Source: Romeriopsis navalis LEGE 11480 (GTDB taxonomy: Bacteria > Cyanobacteriota > Cyanobacteriia > Leptolyngbyales > Leptolyngbyaceae). From it: a DNA stretch of 64,000 nt. Of the stretch, positions 1-8,159 are shown in pieces. The number at the start of each line of letters is the position of its first letter. Position 1 is the stretch's first letter. The DNA is taken from contig NZ_JADEXQ010000001.1 in the NCBI RefSeq assembly GCF_015207035.1, forward strand, positions 62,001 through 126,000, in the 5' to 3' direction. The notes beneath the pieces are model-generated. The model was not told the origin of the DNA and ran no database searches. It saw only the letters and a program-made list of their open reading frames with translations. Position numbers and translations under genes: made by a program.

Positions 1-55
1 ATGCAGTCTGTGGCAATCGGGGTTTTGCGGAGTTCTGGGCGTTTCGCTGCATCGC

Positions 56-733
56 TTAGGATGATCCGCCCAGATAACTTTGAAGTTGATAAATTAGGGC
101 CGCACAGAAAGGAGGGAGTTGCCCGGATGCATCGGGTTGATTGAGGCCATCGATAAATTGTTGGATTTCGCGGTTTGTCAAATTAGGCAATAGATTGGTG
201 AGGCCCAGTCCCTCTATCGCTTCTCGGCGTCCCCGATCGAGTTTCGAGTGGTCGAGTCCGAGGCGTTCGATTGTGGTTTTTGCAGCAGGTTCTCGGGTTG
301 GCGCAATTGTGGGAAGGATCTCCCCCAGCGCTGTGTAGCGGAAGTAGGCGGCACAATCCGGATCTAGTGGTGTCACCAGCAAATCAGCGTTGTACCAATC
401 GCTTTTCTGATGGCCGCAGAATTCCTGAAGTGGTTTTGGTTCGAGATTTTCGGTTTCTGGATAGCCAGGACAGGATGCAAGGAAGTTGCTGTAGGCGAGT
501 TTTTCGGCGGGGAAATGTTTGCGAGGTTTGAGGTGTTCGATATGACTGCTGGGGGCGCTGATACGTTGCCCGCAATAGCAGCAGATGTAGCCTTGTTCTT
601 GGAGTAAGGCGGCTAGGACTTCGGTTTTCTCGGGTTTTTGGAAGTTCTCCCAGGTCGGTTGCCAGTTCTCATTTGCCTGCTGCTTCCAGGTGGTGAAGCT
701 GGCCGGTTCGGAGTCTTTCTGAATGAATCTCAT
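56..733 (-). CDS. ptuB: Septu-type HNH nuclease PtuB (TIGR02646-like)
   Basis: A 225-residue protein with a compact zinc-finger HNH core near residues 50-75: a CCYCG knuckle followed by SHIEHLKPRK, the usual layout of the TIGR02646 HNH family found in Septu and in some retron effectors. In those systems the HNH subunit cuts nucleic acid when the partner ATPase senses phage. Its start codon overlaps the stop of the upstream ATPase gene in an ATGA (730-733), so the two are probably translationally coupled and work as one complex. No reverse transcriptase gene lies between this pair and rsmI, so plain Septu is more likely than a retron, although the sequence past position 1 is not visible. Family assignment is by motif only. 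Confidence 0.82.
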   Translation of the reverse strand: MRFIQKDSEPASFTTWKQQANENWQPTWENFQKPEKTEVLAALLQEQGYICCYCGQRISAPSSHIEHLKPRKHFPAEKLAYSNFLASCPGYPETENLEPKPLQEFCGHQKSDWYNADLLVTPLDPDCAAYFRYTALGEILPTIAPTREPAAKTTIERLGLDHSKLDRGRREAIEGLGLTNLLPNLTNREIQQFIDGLNQPDASGQLPPFCAALIYQLQSYLGGSS

Positions 734-2061
734 CGGCCCAGAATTTCTTTCCGTCGGATCAAGACATCGGCTTTGGCGAATTCGGGTTCATCTTCGCCGA
801 TACGGTGTTCTAAATTGTCTTTGAGTTTTTTGGCGGCAGCTAAGTCGCCGGAGTCGATTAGCTGGAATAGCTTTTGGAGATTGTGCTTGCTCCATGCGGG
901 ACGTTCGGGCACGCCCATGACATCTTCGAGGATTTGGTTGGTATCGCGTCCGTAGGTGCCTTCGGGATGGGTGGCAATGACTTCTCCGGCCTCATCCCGT
1001 TGGAGCAGGTAAATATGGTCAGATTTCACATCACTGATCAGCTGAGGAGAGTGGGTTGCAAGGAAGAATTGGCAGTTGGGAAAGGTTTGCTCAAGTTTTG
1101 GAACGATGCCGCGTTGCCACTTGGGATGGAGATGGGCATCGATTTCGTCGATCAGAATAATGCCTTCGCCTTCCAGCGGATTTTCGCGGGCAGGGTTGCA
1201 GATGGCAAGGCGGCGGGCGATGTCGCCGATGATTGTCAGCAGGGATTTTTCGCCATCGGAAAGTTGGCTAATGATTAGCTCTTCGCCGTGCTTGGTGATG
1301 ACCATGCGGAGGGGCGATCGTTTAACGCGGAGGTGGCTGAATTCAGGTAGAAAGTTGGGAATTGCTTTTCGAATGGCTTCGAGCTGTTGATCTCGATACT
1401 TAGAATCCGATTCGAGTCGGATCTCGTTTTCTAAGTCTTCGTGTTCTTTAAACCAGGCAAAGAATGCGGAGAAGTCTAGTTTCCCTTCGAGTGCTTGAAT
1501 ATTTAGGAAATTAGAGCGGTTTCGGTGTGGATGTTCCTGATCTGGCTGTTCGTCAAATGGGTGTTTGGGAATGACACGGCTCGTTGGATAGTAAACCCCA
1601 AGTGGGATATTAGTTGTATCAGGATGCGTTTTGATTTTTTCTATAAGTTTATTTTTGATGCGTTCTGAAAAATCCTGAATTGTTTCTCGGCTTATACCGG
1701 ATGTGGAGTAGGCATTGTCGATTGCCTCAGATGTGAAGAACGCATGGGAAGAACGATTCGCATCGCGAGACACCCGAAAATGCCAGGTACCTTCTTCACC
1801 TTCACTAGTTTGGAAATTAATAGAATTCTGGGTGTGTTCGTGTCCTATTTTGACCAATTCTCCATTAGCCAATTTGACTAATCCTCTAGGTAAGAGGAGA
1901 TCTGTATATAGAAAAACAAGCCTTGCAAGGCAATCTAAGATGCTAGATTTACCTACTCCGTTTATCCCGATTAATATGTTTACACCGCTTCTGAACTCCA
2001 AATCGAGAGTTTCAATTCCACAGAATGCGTTGATTTGGAGCCGCTTTACCTGCATTGACAT
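730..2061 (-). CDS. ptuA: Septu-type AAA ATPase PtuA
   Basis: An SMC/Rad50-like ATPase of the AAA_15 class. Visible motifs are Walker A GINGVGKSS near the N-terminus, an ABC-like signature LSDGEKSLL, Walker B GIILIDEIDAHLHP and the H-loop ATHSPQL. In Septu systems this subunit senses infection and controls the HNH partner, which here follows directly with a 4-base overlap. The frame is open back to an ATG at 2127, but homology to the usual beta-strand start begins at MSMQVKRLQI, so I placed the start at 2061; 2055 is equally possible. No clear ribosome binding site helps decide. A 153-base spacer and co-direction with rsmI leave either read-through or an own promoter possible. Confidence 0.8.
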   Translation of the reverse strand: MSMQVKRLQINAFCGIETLDLEFRSGVNILIGINGVGKSSILDCLARLVFLYTDLLLPRGLVKLANGELVKIGHEHTQNSINFQTSEGEEGTWHFRVSRDANRSSHAFFTSEAIDNAYSTSGISRETIQDFSERIKNKLIEKIKTHPDTTNIPLGVYYPTSRVIPKHPFDEQPDQEHPHRNRSNFLNIQALEGKLDFSAFFAWFKEHEDLENEIRLESDSKYRDQQLEAIRKAIPNFLPEFSHLRVKRSPLRMVITKHGEELIISQLSDGEKSLLTIIGDIARRLAICNPARENPLEGEGIILIDEIDAHLHPKWQRGIVPKLEQTFPNCQFFLATHSPQLISDVKSDHIYLLQRDEAGEVIATHPEGTYGRDTNQILEDVMGVPERPAWSKHNLQKLFQLIDSGDLAAAKKLKDNLEHRIGEDEPEFAKADVLIRRKEILGR

Positions 2062-2280
2062 GGTTGGTTTGGCCTGTAAATCTGGGTCGCCCTCAACTGA
2101 AAGTCGGGGCTGAGAGCGTAGCTGCATTGAGCATGCAGAAAAATTGATGGCTCCTCTTGCATGAGTCTATTTCTGCTGACTTTGGCTGATTAGTCCCGAA
2201 TTTCTTCGAAGATGGATTGCGCTATCTACAAATAGTCTATCAATAGTTTCGAGATAGCGTAGATCGTTGATTCAGCCTGT

Positions 2281-3117
2281 TTATAGCTCCAAAGAAAGTT
2301 GATAAATCTCGCGTTTTGGTAGATTTAGCTCCTGGGCCAACTGTTTACTAGCCTGCGATCGACTCAGCCCATCCCCCAGTAACCGCTGCAACGCCTGCCG
2401 CAAATCTGCTTCAGAGACAGTAGTGGCGACAACTTCGGCACCGGCAACGACGATCGTATATTCGCCTTTCGGGTCACGTTTGGCGTATTCGGCAATGGCT
2501 TCTCCAACGGTGCCGCGCCAGAATTCCTCATGCATTTTGGTGAGCTCACGGGCAATCGTCAGGGGCCGTGACGCCCCGAAAACGGTGGCCATACTGGCGA
2601 GGGACTCCCGCAACCGATGCGGTGACTCGTAAAACACCATTGTCCGATTCTCTGGCTGGAGCTGGCTTAAAGCGTTTTGGCGTTCTTTCTCTTTTGCTGG
2701 GAGAAATCCTTCAAAGGTAAATCGGCGGCTGTCCAAACCCGCAGCGGCGATCGCCGTAATCACTGCCGTGACACCGGGAATTGGCACCACTGGTATGTGG
2801 TGTGCGGCGCAGGCTTTGACTAATTCGTAGCCGGGGTCTGAGACGCAAGGCATTCCGGCATCAGTGACCAGGGCGATCGCCGTGCCCTGCTGCAATTTAT
2901 CAATTAGCTCCGGAATCCGCGTGGCCCGATTATGTTCATGGTGGCTGATCTGTGGAGTTTTGATTTGGAAATGGTGCAGTAGTTTACCCGTATGCCGGGT
3001 ATCTTCAGCCGCAATCAGATCGACCTGTTTGAGGACATCGATCGCCCGGAACGTCATATCTTCCAAGTTGCCGATCGGGGTACCAACGACGTAAAGCGTG
3101 CCTGCGGTGATTTCCAT
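2281..3117 (-). CDS. rsmI: 16S rRNA (cytidine1402-2'-O)-methyltransferase
   Basis: Matches the RsmI family along its whole length (about 278 residues). It has the N-terminal VVGTPIGNLEDMT loop, AAEDTRHTGKLL, the HHEHN segment and the LVTDAGMPCVSDPGY block typical of tetrapyrrole-methylase-fold enzymes. RsmI methylates the ribose 2'-OH of C1402 in the ribosomal P site using S-adenosylmethionine, in the cytoplasm. I placed the start at the ATG of MEITAGTLYVVG (3117) because the ten residues before it are not typical of the family; the longer ATG at 3147 is possible. It is a housekeeping gene upstream of the Septu pair on the same strand. Confidence 0.93.
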   Translation of the reverse strand: MEITAGTLYVVGTPIGNLEDMTFRAIDVLKQVDLIAAEDTRHTGKLLHHFQIKTPQISHHEHNRATRIPELIDKLQQGTAIALVTDAGMPCVSDPGYELVKACAAHHIPVVPIPGVTAVITAIAAAGLDSRRFTFEGFLPAKEKERQNALSQLQPENRTMVFYESPHRLRESLASMATVFGASRPLTIARELTKMHEEFWRGTVGEAIAEYAKRDPKGEYTIVVAGAEVVATTVSEADLRQALQRLLGDGLSRSQASKQLAQELNLPKREIYQLSLEL

Positions 3118-3302
3118 ATAGGCATGATAAATCAGTCTGCGAACCACTGCTGGGTGGTGCAGTCAACGGAAACGGGGATGTGTGCGATCACCATTTCCAA
3201 GTGGTGAATTCCCGTGTCTGATCCCCCGCTGCCAAATTTGCTACACATAGATTGTCCATCGCTTCTTATAATTGTTAATGCAATGTAACAATCCCAATCG
3301 TT

Positions 3303-3779
3303 ATGACAACTTCTCAAGCAGTAACGGGTGGCCTGTCGCGTCAGCAGCACCTGCTGATCGCGGCCTTGATTTGGACAGTGGTCGGTGTTGGCTTGTTCAC
3401 GATGGGCCTGCTGTTTTGGTTCCACTTGCCTTATCTCGGCAATTTGGATCCGAAGCATTTGGCGATCGGTGCGTTGATGATTGGGATTGGTTTGGCCAAG
3501 GGCAAGTTTGTCCTGGATAAGACGGCGAATCGGGTAATTGAGCGGACTAATAGTTTGCAAGAGCCGAATCCGGCCAAAAGTATTTTTCAAATGTTTGGGG
3601 TGAAGACGATCGCCCTTGTGGGTTCGATGATGTTTATCGGCTATATCCTTCGAGCTACCGGCGTTAGCTACGAAATTCGCGGGTTGGTTTATCTGGCCGT
3701 TGGTCCCGCACTCTTGCTCAGCTCACGCAATTACTGGATGTCAGCTTTTAAACCGGCTGATACTGAGATCTCTGCTTAA
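3303..3779 (+). CDS. Conserved membrane protein, unknown function
   Basis: A 158-residue protein with about four hydrophobic segments (roughly residues 16-42, 54-70, 99-120 and 125-142) and short polar ends, so most likely an inner or thylakoid membrane protein. No catalytic motif was recognised. It starts 33 bases before the coding region of the CysQ-like phosphatase on the same strand and may share its transcript. It is divergent from rsmI. I do not recognise a named family. Confidence 0.7.
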   Translation: MTTSQAVTGGLSRQQHLLIAALIWTVVGVGLFTMGLLFWFHLPYLGNLDPKHLAIGALMIGIGLAKGKFVLDKTANRVIERTNSLQEPNPAKSIFQMFGVKTIALVGSMMFIGYILRATGVSYEIRGLVYLAVGPALLLSSRNYWMSAFKPADTEISA

Positions 3780-3812
3780 ATCAAATAGCAGAATTTGGTG
3801 AGGTCTGGAATT

Positions 3813-4670
3813 GTGTTCGATCGACTAACGGAAATACTGGATCTCACGATTAAAGTTGGCTGGGAAACTGCCTCGATTTTGCGTCAAGCGGAGACAGCAT
3901 TTGATGTAGAGAAGTCTGGTGAAAGCCCTGTCACCAGTGCTGACCTCGCAGCCAATCGCTGTATTTTGGACGGTCTTCAAGCCGCTCTGGGCACGGAAGA
4001 GTTTGCCTATTTAAGTGAAGAAACCTATGCGACCCAGCCGCCGGAAGCGCGGTTGGGTAAACCTTGGGTCTGGATTATTGATCCACTTGATGGGACGAAA
4101 GATTTTATTCAAGGGGCTGGCGAATACGCTTCCCATATCGCGTTAACCCATAAAGGGCGTCCGGTTTTGTCTGTTGTCGCTTGTCCCGGGAAAGGTCGGC
4201 TTTACTCAGCCGTGAAGGGTCAAGGGACGCATGTTGCAACTCAAAATGGCGATCGCCAACGACTCACCGTTTCGACAAAAGCTGACCCCAAGGAATTAGT
4301 CTTGCTCACCAGTCGCAATCATCGCAGTGGCCCGCTGGAAAATTTGATTACACAGTTGCCGCACCATTCGCAAAAAGCGGTGGGCAGTATCGGCGGTAAA
4401 TTAGCGGCGATTGTCGAGCAGCAAGCTGACTTATACCTGACAATTTCGGGTAAATCAGCCCCGAAAGATTGGGATTTTGCTGCGCCGGATTTAATCCTCA
4501 CTGAAGCGGGCGGAAAGCTAACAACGTTTGATGGTTTACCCCTGACCTATAACCAAAAGGATGTCAGCCAGTGGGGTGGAATTATGGCCAGTAATGGCCC
4601 TTGCCACGTGGATTTATGTGCGATCGCCAATCGGGTAATGGCGATTGATGAAGGTTGGCTAGAAGGTTAG
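3813..4670 (+). CDS. 3'(2'),5'-bisphosphate nucleotidase, CysQ-like (inositol monophosphatase superfamily)
   Basis: Carries the metal-binding signature of the inositol monophosphatase superfamily: EE within YLSEET, IIDPLDGTKDF, and the C-terminal DWDFAAPDLILTEAGG. The spacing fits CysQ-type enzymes, which hydrolyse 3'-phosphoadenosine-5'-phosphate from sulfate assimilation; inositol or fructose phosphatase activity cannot be excluded. The frame is open from a TTG at 3795, but the GTG at 3813 (MFDRLTEIL) is the more usual start. It follows the small membrane protein gene and is convergent with the methyltransferase gene downstream. Confidence 0.85.
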   Translation: MFDRLTEILDLTIKVGWETASILRQAETAFDVEKSGESPVTSADLAANRCILDGLQAALGTEEFAYLSEETYATQPPEARLGKPWVWIIDPLDGTKDFIQGAGEYASHIALTHKGRPVLSVVACPGKGRLYSAVKGQGTHVATQNGDRQRLTVSTKADPKELVLLTSRNHRSGPLENLITQLPHHSQKAVGSIGGKLAAIVEQQADLYLTISGKSAPKDWDFAAPDLILTEAGGKLTTFDGLPLTYNQKDVSQWGGIMASNGPCHVDLCAIANRVMAIDEGWLEG

Positions 4671-4707
4671 TCTGGTCTCAACCGATTGCTTTGGTTTAAT
4701 CCATCGC

Positions 4708-5355
4708 CTACATCATGCGCCGAGCAATCACTGCGTAAAAGGGATCGCTGCCGGGTAAACCAAACATTTGCAAGAGTTTTAGCGTCTTGGCTTCACTTTG
4801 GATGACTTCAGGCGTGCTGAATCGCGGCACTGAGCCAAAGTAAGACTTGACTAGGGCGATACGATCGCGCTCCGAGCCATCGCGCCAGGATGCAATCGCC
4901 TTTTGATAGAACATGCGATTGGAAAAGCTAAAGATGGCAATGCCGTCGGTTTTGAGTACCCGATAGATCTCGCTGAAAATCGCTTCGGGATACTGTAAGT
5001 ACTGGACCGATACGGTGCAAAGTACCGCATCAAACGAGGCATCTTCTAGCGGTAGCTTAGGCTCGTGATTCAAGTTCTGGACAAAATAGTGATTCAACCG
5101 GGGGTTGCGCGCTAGTTCTGCGGAATTCATGCCGTGCCCTTCGACATGTTCGAAGCTCACATCATCGGGTAGGTGGGAAACCCAGCTACTCATCAGGTCA
5201 AGTATGCGGGTATTGGGCTTAAGCCGATCGCGATATAGCGCTGTCAGTTGTTGAATAAATCCCTCATCAACATGGGTGACAAAGCGCGGTGCATCATAAA
5301 ACTGCAAGTCATCTGATTCGTCGAGTTTGCGGCGTTCATGAGGTTTTAAGGGCAT
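4708..5355 (-). CDS. Class I SAM-dependent methyltransferase
   Basis: About 215 residues with a Rossmann-like methyltransferase fold. Motif I is atypical: ILDLMSSWVSHLP replaces the usual glycine-rich DxGxGxG, a form seen in a conserved bacterial group of uncharacterised methyltransferases. Later motifs are regular: PLEDASFDAVLCTVSVQYL, IYRVLKTDGIAIFSFSNRMF. The substrate is unknown. The start is set at the internal ATG of MPLKPHERRK (5355); an ATG at 5370 is in frame. It lies 86-100 bases downstream of the ABC exporter gene on the same strand, so co-transcription is plausible. Confidence 0.78.
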   Translation of the reverse strand: MPLKPHERRKLDESDDLQFYDAPRFVTHVDEGFIQQLTALYRDRLKPNTRILDLMSSWVSHLPDDVSFEHVEGHGMNSAELARNPRLNHYFVQNLNHEPKLPLEDASFDAVLCTVSVQYLQYPEAIFSEIYRVLKTDGIAIFSFSNRMFYQKAIASWRDGSERDRIALVKSYFGSVPRFSTPEVIQSEAKTLKLLQMFGLPGSDPFYAVIARRMM

Positions 5356-5456
5356 GGGCACTCCATCCAAACGACAAGCTCCCAGAAGACCAATTCTAGG
5401 AGCTTACAATAGCTTTTCTATTGTGCGGCGAATGTCTACGAGAATGCAATAGTCGA

Positions 5457-7295
5457 TTAGTTGGTGCCATCACTCATGGCCATTTCGGGTGTGGTCCCCA
5501 AGACAACTTCCTCATAGGTGCCGGACTTAACTACGCGTCCCTTTTCCATCATGTAAATCCGATCGCAATGCTCGATCGTGCTGAGTCGATGCGCAATAAT
5601 AATCAATGTCTTGTGACCACCCAGCGCCTTGACCGCATCGCTGACCAGCAGCTCTGTGGCATTGTCCAGGGCAGAGGTTGCTTCATCCAAGACCAGCACT
5701 TCGCGATCGTGGTAAATAATCCGGGCGATACCCACGCGCTGCCGCTGCCCCCCCGAAAGTCGCGTGCCGCGTTCACCGAGAACCGTATTGAGTCCTTCGG
5801 GCAGGCGTTCGACTAGATCATCAAGCTGTGCAGCGGTGATGGCTTTTTGGAGTCGCTCATGGTCAATCAAATGATCCGGGACTCCAAAGGCGATATTACG
5901 GGCCAAGGTATCGTCAATCAAGAAAATATTTTGGGGCACGTAGCCGACCATATTTTGCCAGGAGCGTAGGTCTTGATAGATTGACTGTCCATCCACGGTA
6001 ATGTCGCCATCACTCGGTGTCAGGAGGCCCAAAATCACATCAATCAGTGTGGTTTTACCTGCACCAGAGCGGCCGATAATGCCGATTGATTCACCCCGGT
6101 TAAGCGTTAGCGCCACACCATCAAGCGAAGGGTCAGCACTGCTGTCATAGCGGTAGGTAATTTGGTCAAGGGAAATACTTTGTGTGAAGGGTAAAGTGGT
6201 GAGTTGGCCCTGCAGGCGATCATTGCTGGCGCGATGTTCGGCGGCCATCAGCTCCGGTGACAACTTTTCGAGTTCTTTGAGGTCACGGTACATATTGTCC
6301 AATGAATACTTTGCATAACGCACATTGCTAATTGAACCGACTAGCGTAATTAGGGCTGGGAGCATGCGCACCGACGCGAGCGCAAAAATGCCGAGGACCG
6401 AACTGAGACTTTCTGCATTGTTCGGATTCATCTTCAAGTAAATGAAGGTGAAGGCCACAAGGAATGTCACCATAAATGCCTCGAGGGCATAGCGCGGCAA
6501 ATTATTAAAGGCGATAAAGGAGGCCGTGGACGTGGCATATCGCTGAGTTTGGACCTGGGCTTGGGTTTCGAAGTAGGATTCGCAGCCGAGTACCCGGACT
6601 TCCTTGATGCCACCGAGTGCATGGTTGATGATCCGAATACTCGCCTCAAAGGATTCGGTTTTATCGCGCCCCCAACGGGCAATGCGCTGTTTGAAATGTT
6701 GGAGTAAACCAAAGGCGACGAGGAACATGCCGCATACCACCAACATAGCCAGGCTATTTACGATGACAAGCAGCAGAATAATCGCACCAATCACACAGGC
6801 ATTGGAAATGATAAATAGCTGTGGCATGACCACCGTGGTGGTGAACTGCTCGGTTTCGTTCACCATCTTCTGAATCAGCTCAGAAGAATTGTGGGTGAGA
6901 TGAAACGTATAGGGCGCGCGGGAATAAGTATGGAGGAGGCGGCCAAATAGCTTGCCGCGCTGTGCATAACTAAATTTGAAAATATAACGCTGAACGCAAA
7001 AACTTAAATAGGATTTCAAGTAAGTCACAATCACAACTGCCACCCCAAAAATTGGCAGAATCAGTTGTGGTTCTTCCTCGACCAGTTGGCCCAAGCCAAT
7101 TATCCGAAAAAAGTCGAGCACAAATGGATATTGCTCAGCAAATTTGGGATTGGTCACGAGTGCAATGAATGGGCCGACCATTCCAATGCCGATCGCTTCA
7201 ACGAAGGCCGCGATGACCGCGCCACATACCAGTATGATTAATTTTTTGCGGCTAGCAGCTAGGACGTAGAGAAATCGCGACAAATACTCAATCAT
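5457..7295 (-). CDS. ABC exporter, fused permease-ATPase (MsbA-like)
   Basis: A half-transporter of about 612 residues. The N-terminal half has around six membrane helices (residues 15-320). The C-terminal half is the nucleotide-binding domain with Walker A GRSGAGKTTL, Q-loop GYVPQNIFL, signature LSGGQRQRVGIAR, Walker B VLVLDEATSAL and H-loop IIAHRLSTI. Such homodimers export lipids, oligosaccharides or peptides across the inner membrane. The start is set at 7295 because a GAGGT box sits just upstream of this ATG; an in-frame ATG at 7313 overlaps that box. The neighbouring polysaccharide export genes suggest a glycan or lipid-linked substrate, which is inference. Confidence 0.88.
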   Translation of the reverse strand: MIEYLSRFLYVLAASRKKLIILVCGAVIAAFVEAIGIGMVGPFIALVTNPKFAEQYPFVLDFFRIIGLGQLVEEEPQLILPIFGVAVVIVTYLKSYLSFCVQRYIFKFSYAQRGKLFGRLLHTYSRAPYTFHLTHNSSELIQKMVNETEQFTTTVVMPQLFIISNACVIGAIILLLVIVNSLAMLVVCGMFLVAFGLLQHFKQRIARWGRDKTESFEASIRIINHALGGIKEVRVLGCESYFETQAQVQTQRYATSTASFIAFNNLPRYALEAFMVTFLVAFTFIYLKMNPNNAESLSSVLGIFALASVRMLPALITLVGSISNVRYAKYSLDNMYRDLKELEKLSPELMAAEHRASNDRLQGQLTTLPFTQSISLDQITYRYDSSADPSLDGVALTLNRGESIGIIGRSGAGKTTLIDVILGLLTPSDGDITVDGQSIYQDLRSWQNMVGYVPQNIFLIDDTLARNIAFGVPDHLIDHERLQKAITAAQLDDLVERLPEGLNTVLGERGTRLSGGQRQRVGIARIIYHDREVLVLDEATSALDNATELLVSDAVKALGGHKTLIIIAHRLSTIEHCDRIYMMEKGRVVKSGTYEEVVLGTTPEMAMSDGTN

Positions 7296-7339
7296 TCGAT
7301 TCGAAGACCTCATTCAATCGGCACCCAAAAGGCACATTA

Positions 7340-7362
7340 ATAACTCATAACTTTTGATAACT
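7340..7362 (-). promoter_or_regulatory. Triple ATAACT repeat upstream of ABC exporter
   Basis: Three copies of ATAACT begin at 7340, 7347 and 7357 (AGTTAT on the minus strand), close upstream of the exporter start. The spacing is 7 and 10 bases, about one helical turn in total, as in sites bound by dimers of response regulators. The binding protein is unknown. Confidence 0.3.
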
Positions 7363-8100
7363 GCGCATTTCCAGCGGTTGTCCAGTCGCTGGGCTAAAAG
7401 ATTCAGCGGTCGATTTTGCGGTCAAGGGAACTTAAAAATAAGTGGTCCAACTGGGCGTTGGAGCAACTTAAAATCTTTGAATATAAAATTAGTTGGCACT
7501 AGAAGTTAAATTGGTGTCTTCAGCATTCCCCACTTGCGGGTTGAATGAACTCGTCATCGCAATGCATGGTTGAGTAGAACCCTGAACCCGGCTGAGTGAT
7601 AAGTGGTGAGTTGCAATTATAAAAGTCACCATACAGGTAAAAATACCAATGTATGGGCAATGGATATATACATATTAAAGTATGCGACCCACTGCAAACC
7701 GTCTATATCCTAGGCGACAGATTTCACTTCCGTGTCTGCCTTTATTTAGTCTTTAAACAATTAGGGATGATGAGCCACTCTACTTTTGACCGGGTAAAGA
7801 CTCCGTGAAGTCTGTTGCTGATTATCCGGAGGGGCGGTAGATTTTGGCAATATTGGATTGCGAGTTGTTTATGGGTCCAGCGGGCACAATGAAGCTATGG
7901 AGCATGATCCGGTTAGGTCACGATTGATTTAAGTGTCTAAGTCCGGAGGTTCGATGCTAAAACTAAACAGTATTCTTTGATTGCTAGGTTTGTCTTAGGC
8001 ATCTAATAATCCTCCGCTCATTCCATATGTGCAAGAATCTAAAGTCACCTGTTAAGACGTTTATTCTGCGTAGTTACTCGGATCGTCCTGATTCGAGCAC

Positions 8101-8118
8101 TAACTATAGTTATAGTTA
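8101..8118 (+). promoter_or_regulatory. TAACTATAGTTA palindrome upstream of polysaccharide export gene
   Basis: A perfect 12-base palindrome at 8101-8112 continues into a further AGTTA copy. It lies about 45 bases before the export gene start. It shares the AGTTAT core with the repeats at 7340-7362, so one regulator may serve both promoters; this is inference. Confidence 0.3.
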
Positions 8119-8159
8119 ATCACCTGTATCCTTATTAATCCTTAGTTTTTGGTACTGCA

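Larger units (their letters stand above)
7296..8159. other. Divergent intergenic region with short repeats
   Basis: No convincing gene lies in these roughly 860 bases between the divergent ABC exporter and polysaccharide export genes. It is AT-rich compared with its flanks. Three ATAACT hexamers occur near the exporter start (7340-7362) and a TAACTATAGTTA palindrome near the export gene start (8101-8112). It probably holds both promoters and long 5' leaders. No riboswitch or tRNA was recognised. Confidence 0.5.

Noticed and set aside
56-2127. Retron interpretation of the HNH-ATPase pair
   Set aside because: No reverse transcriptase gene or msr/msd-like RNA lies upstream before rsmI; it could only be beyond the window edge.
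3132-3590. A 152-residue minus-strand frame opposite the membrane protein gene
   Set aside because: It is antisense to a protein with clear hydrophobic segments and has an unlikely Gln/Arg-rich composition.
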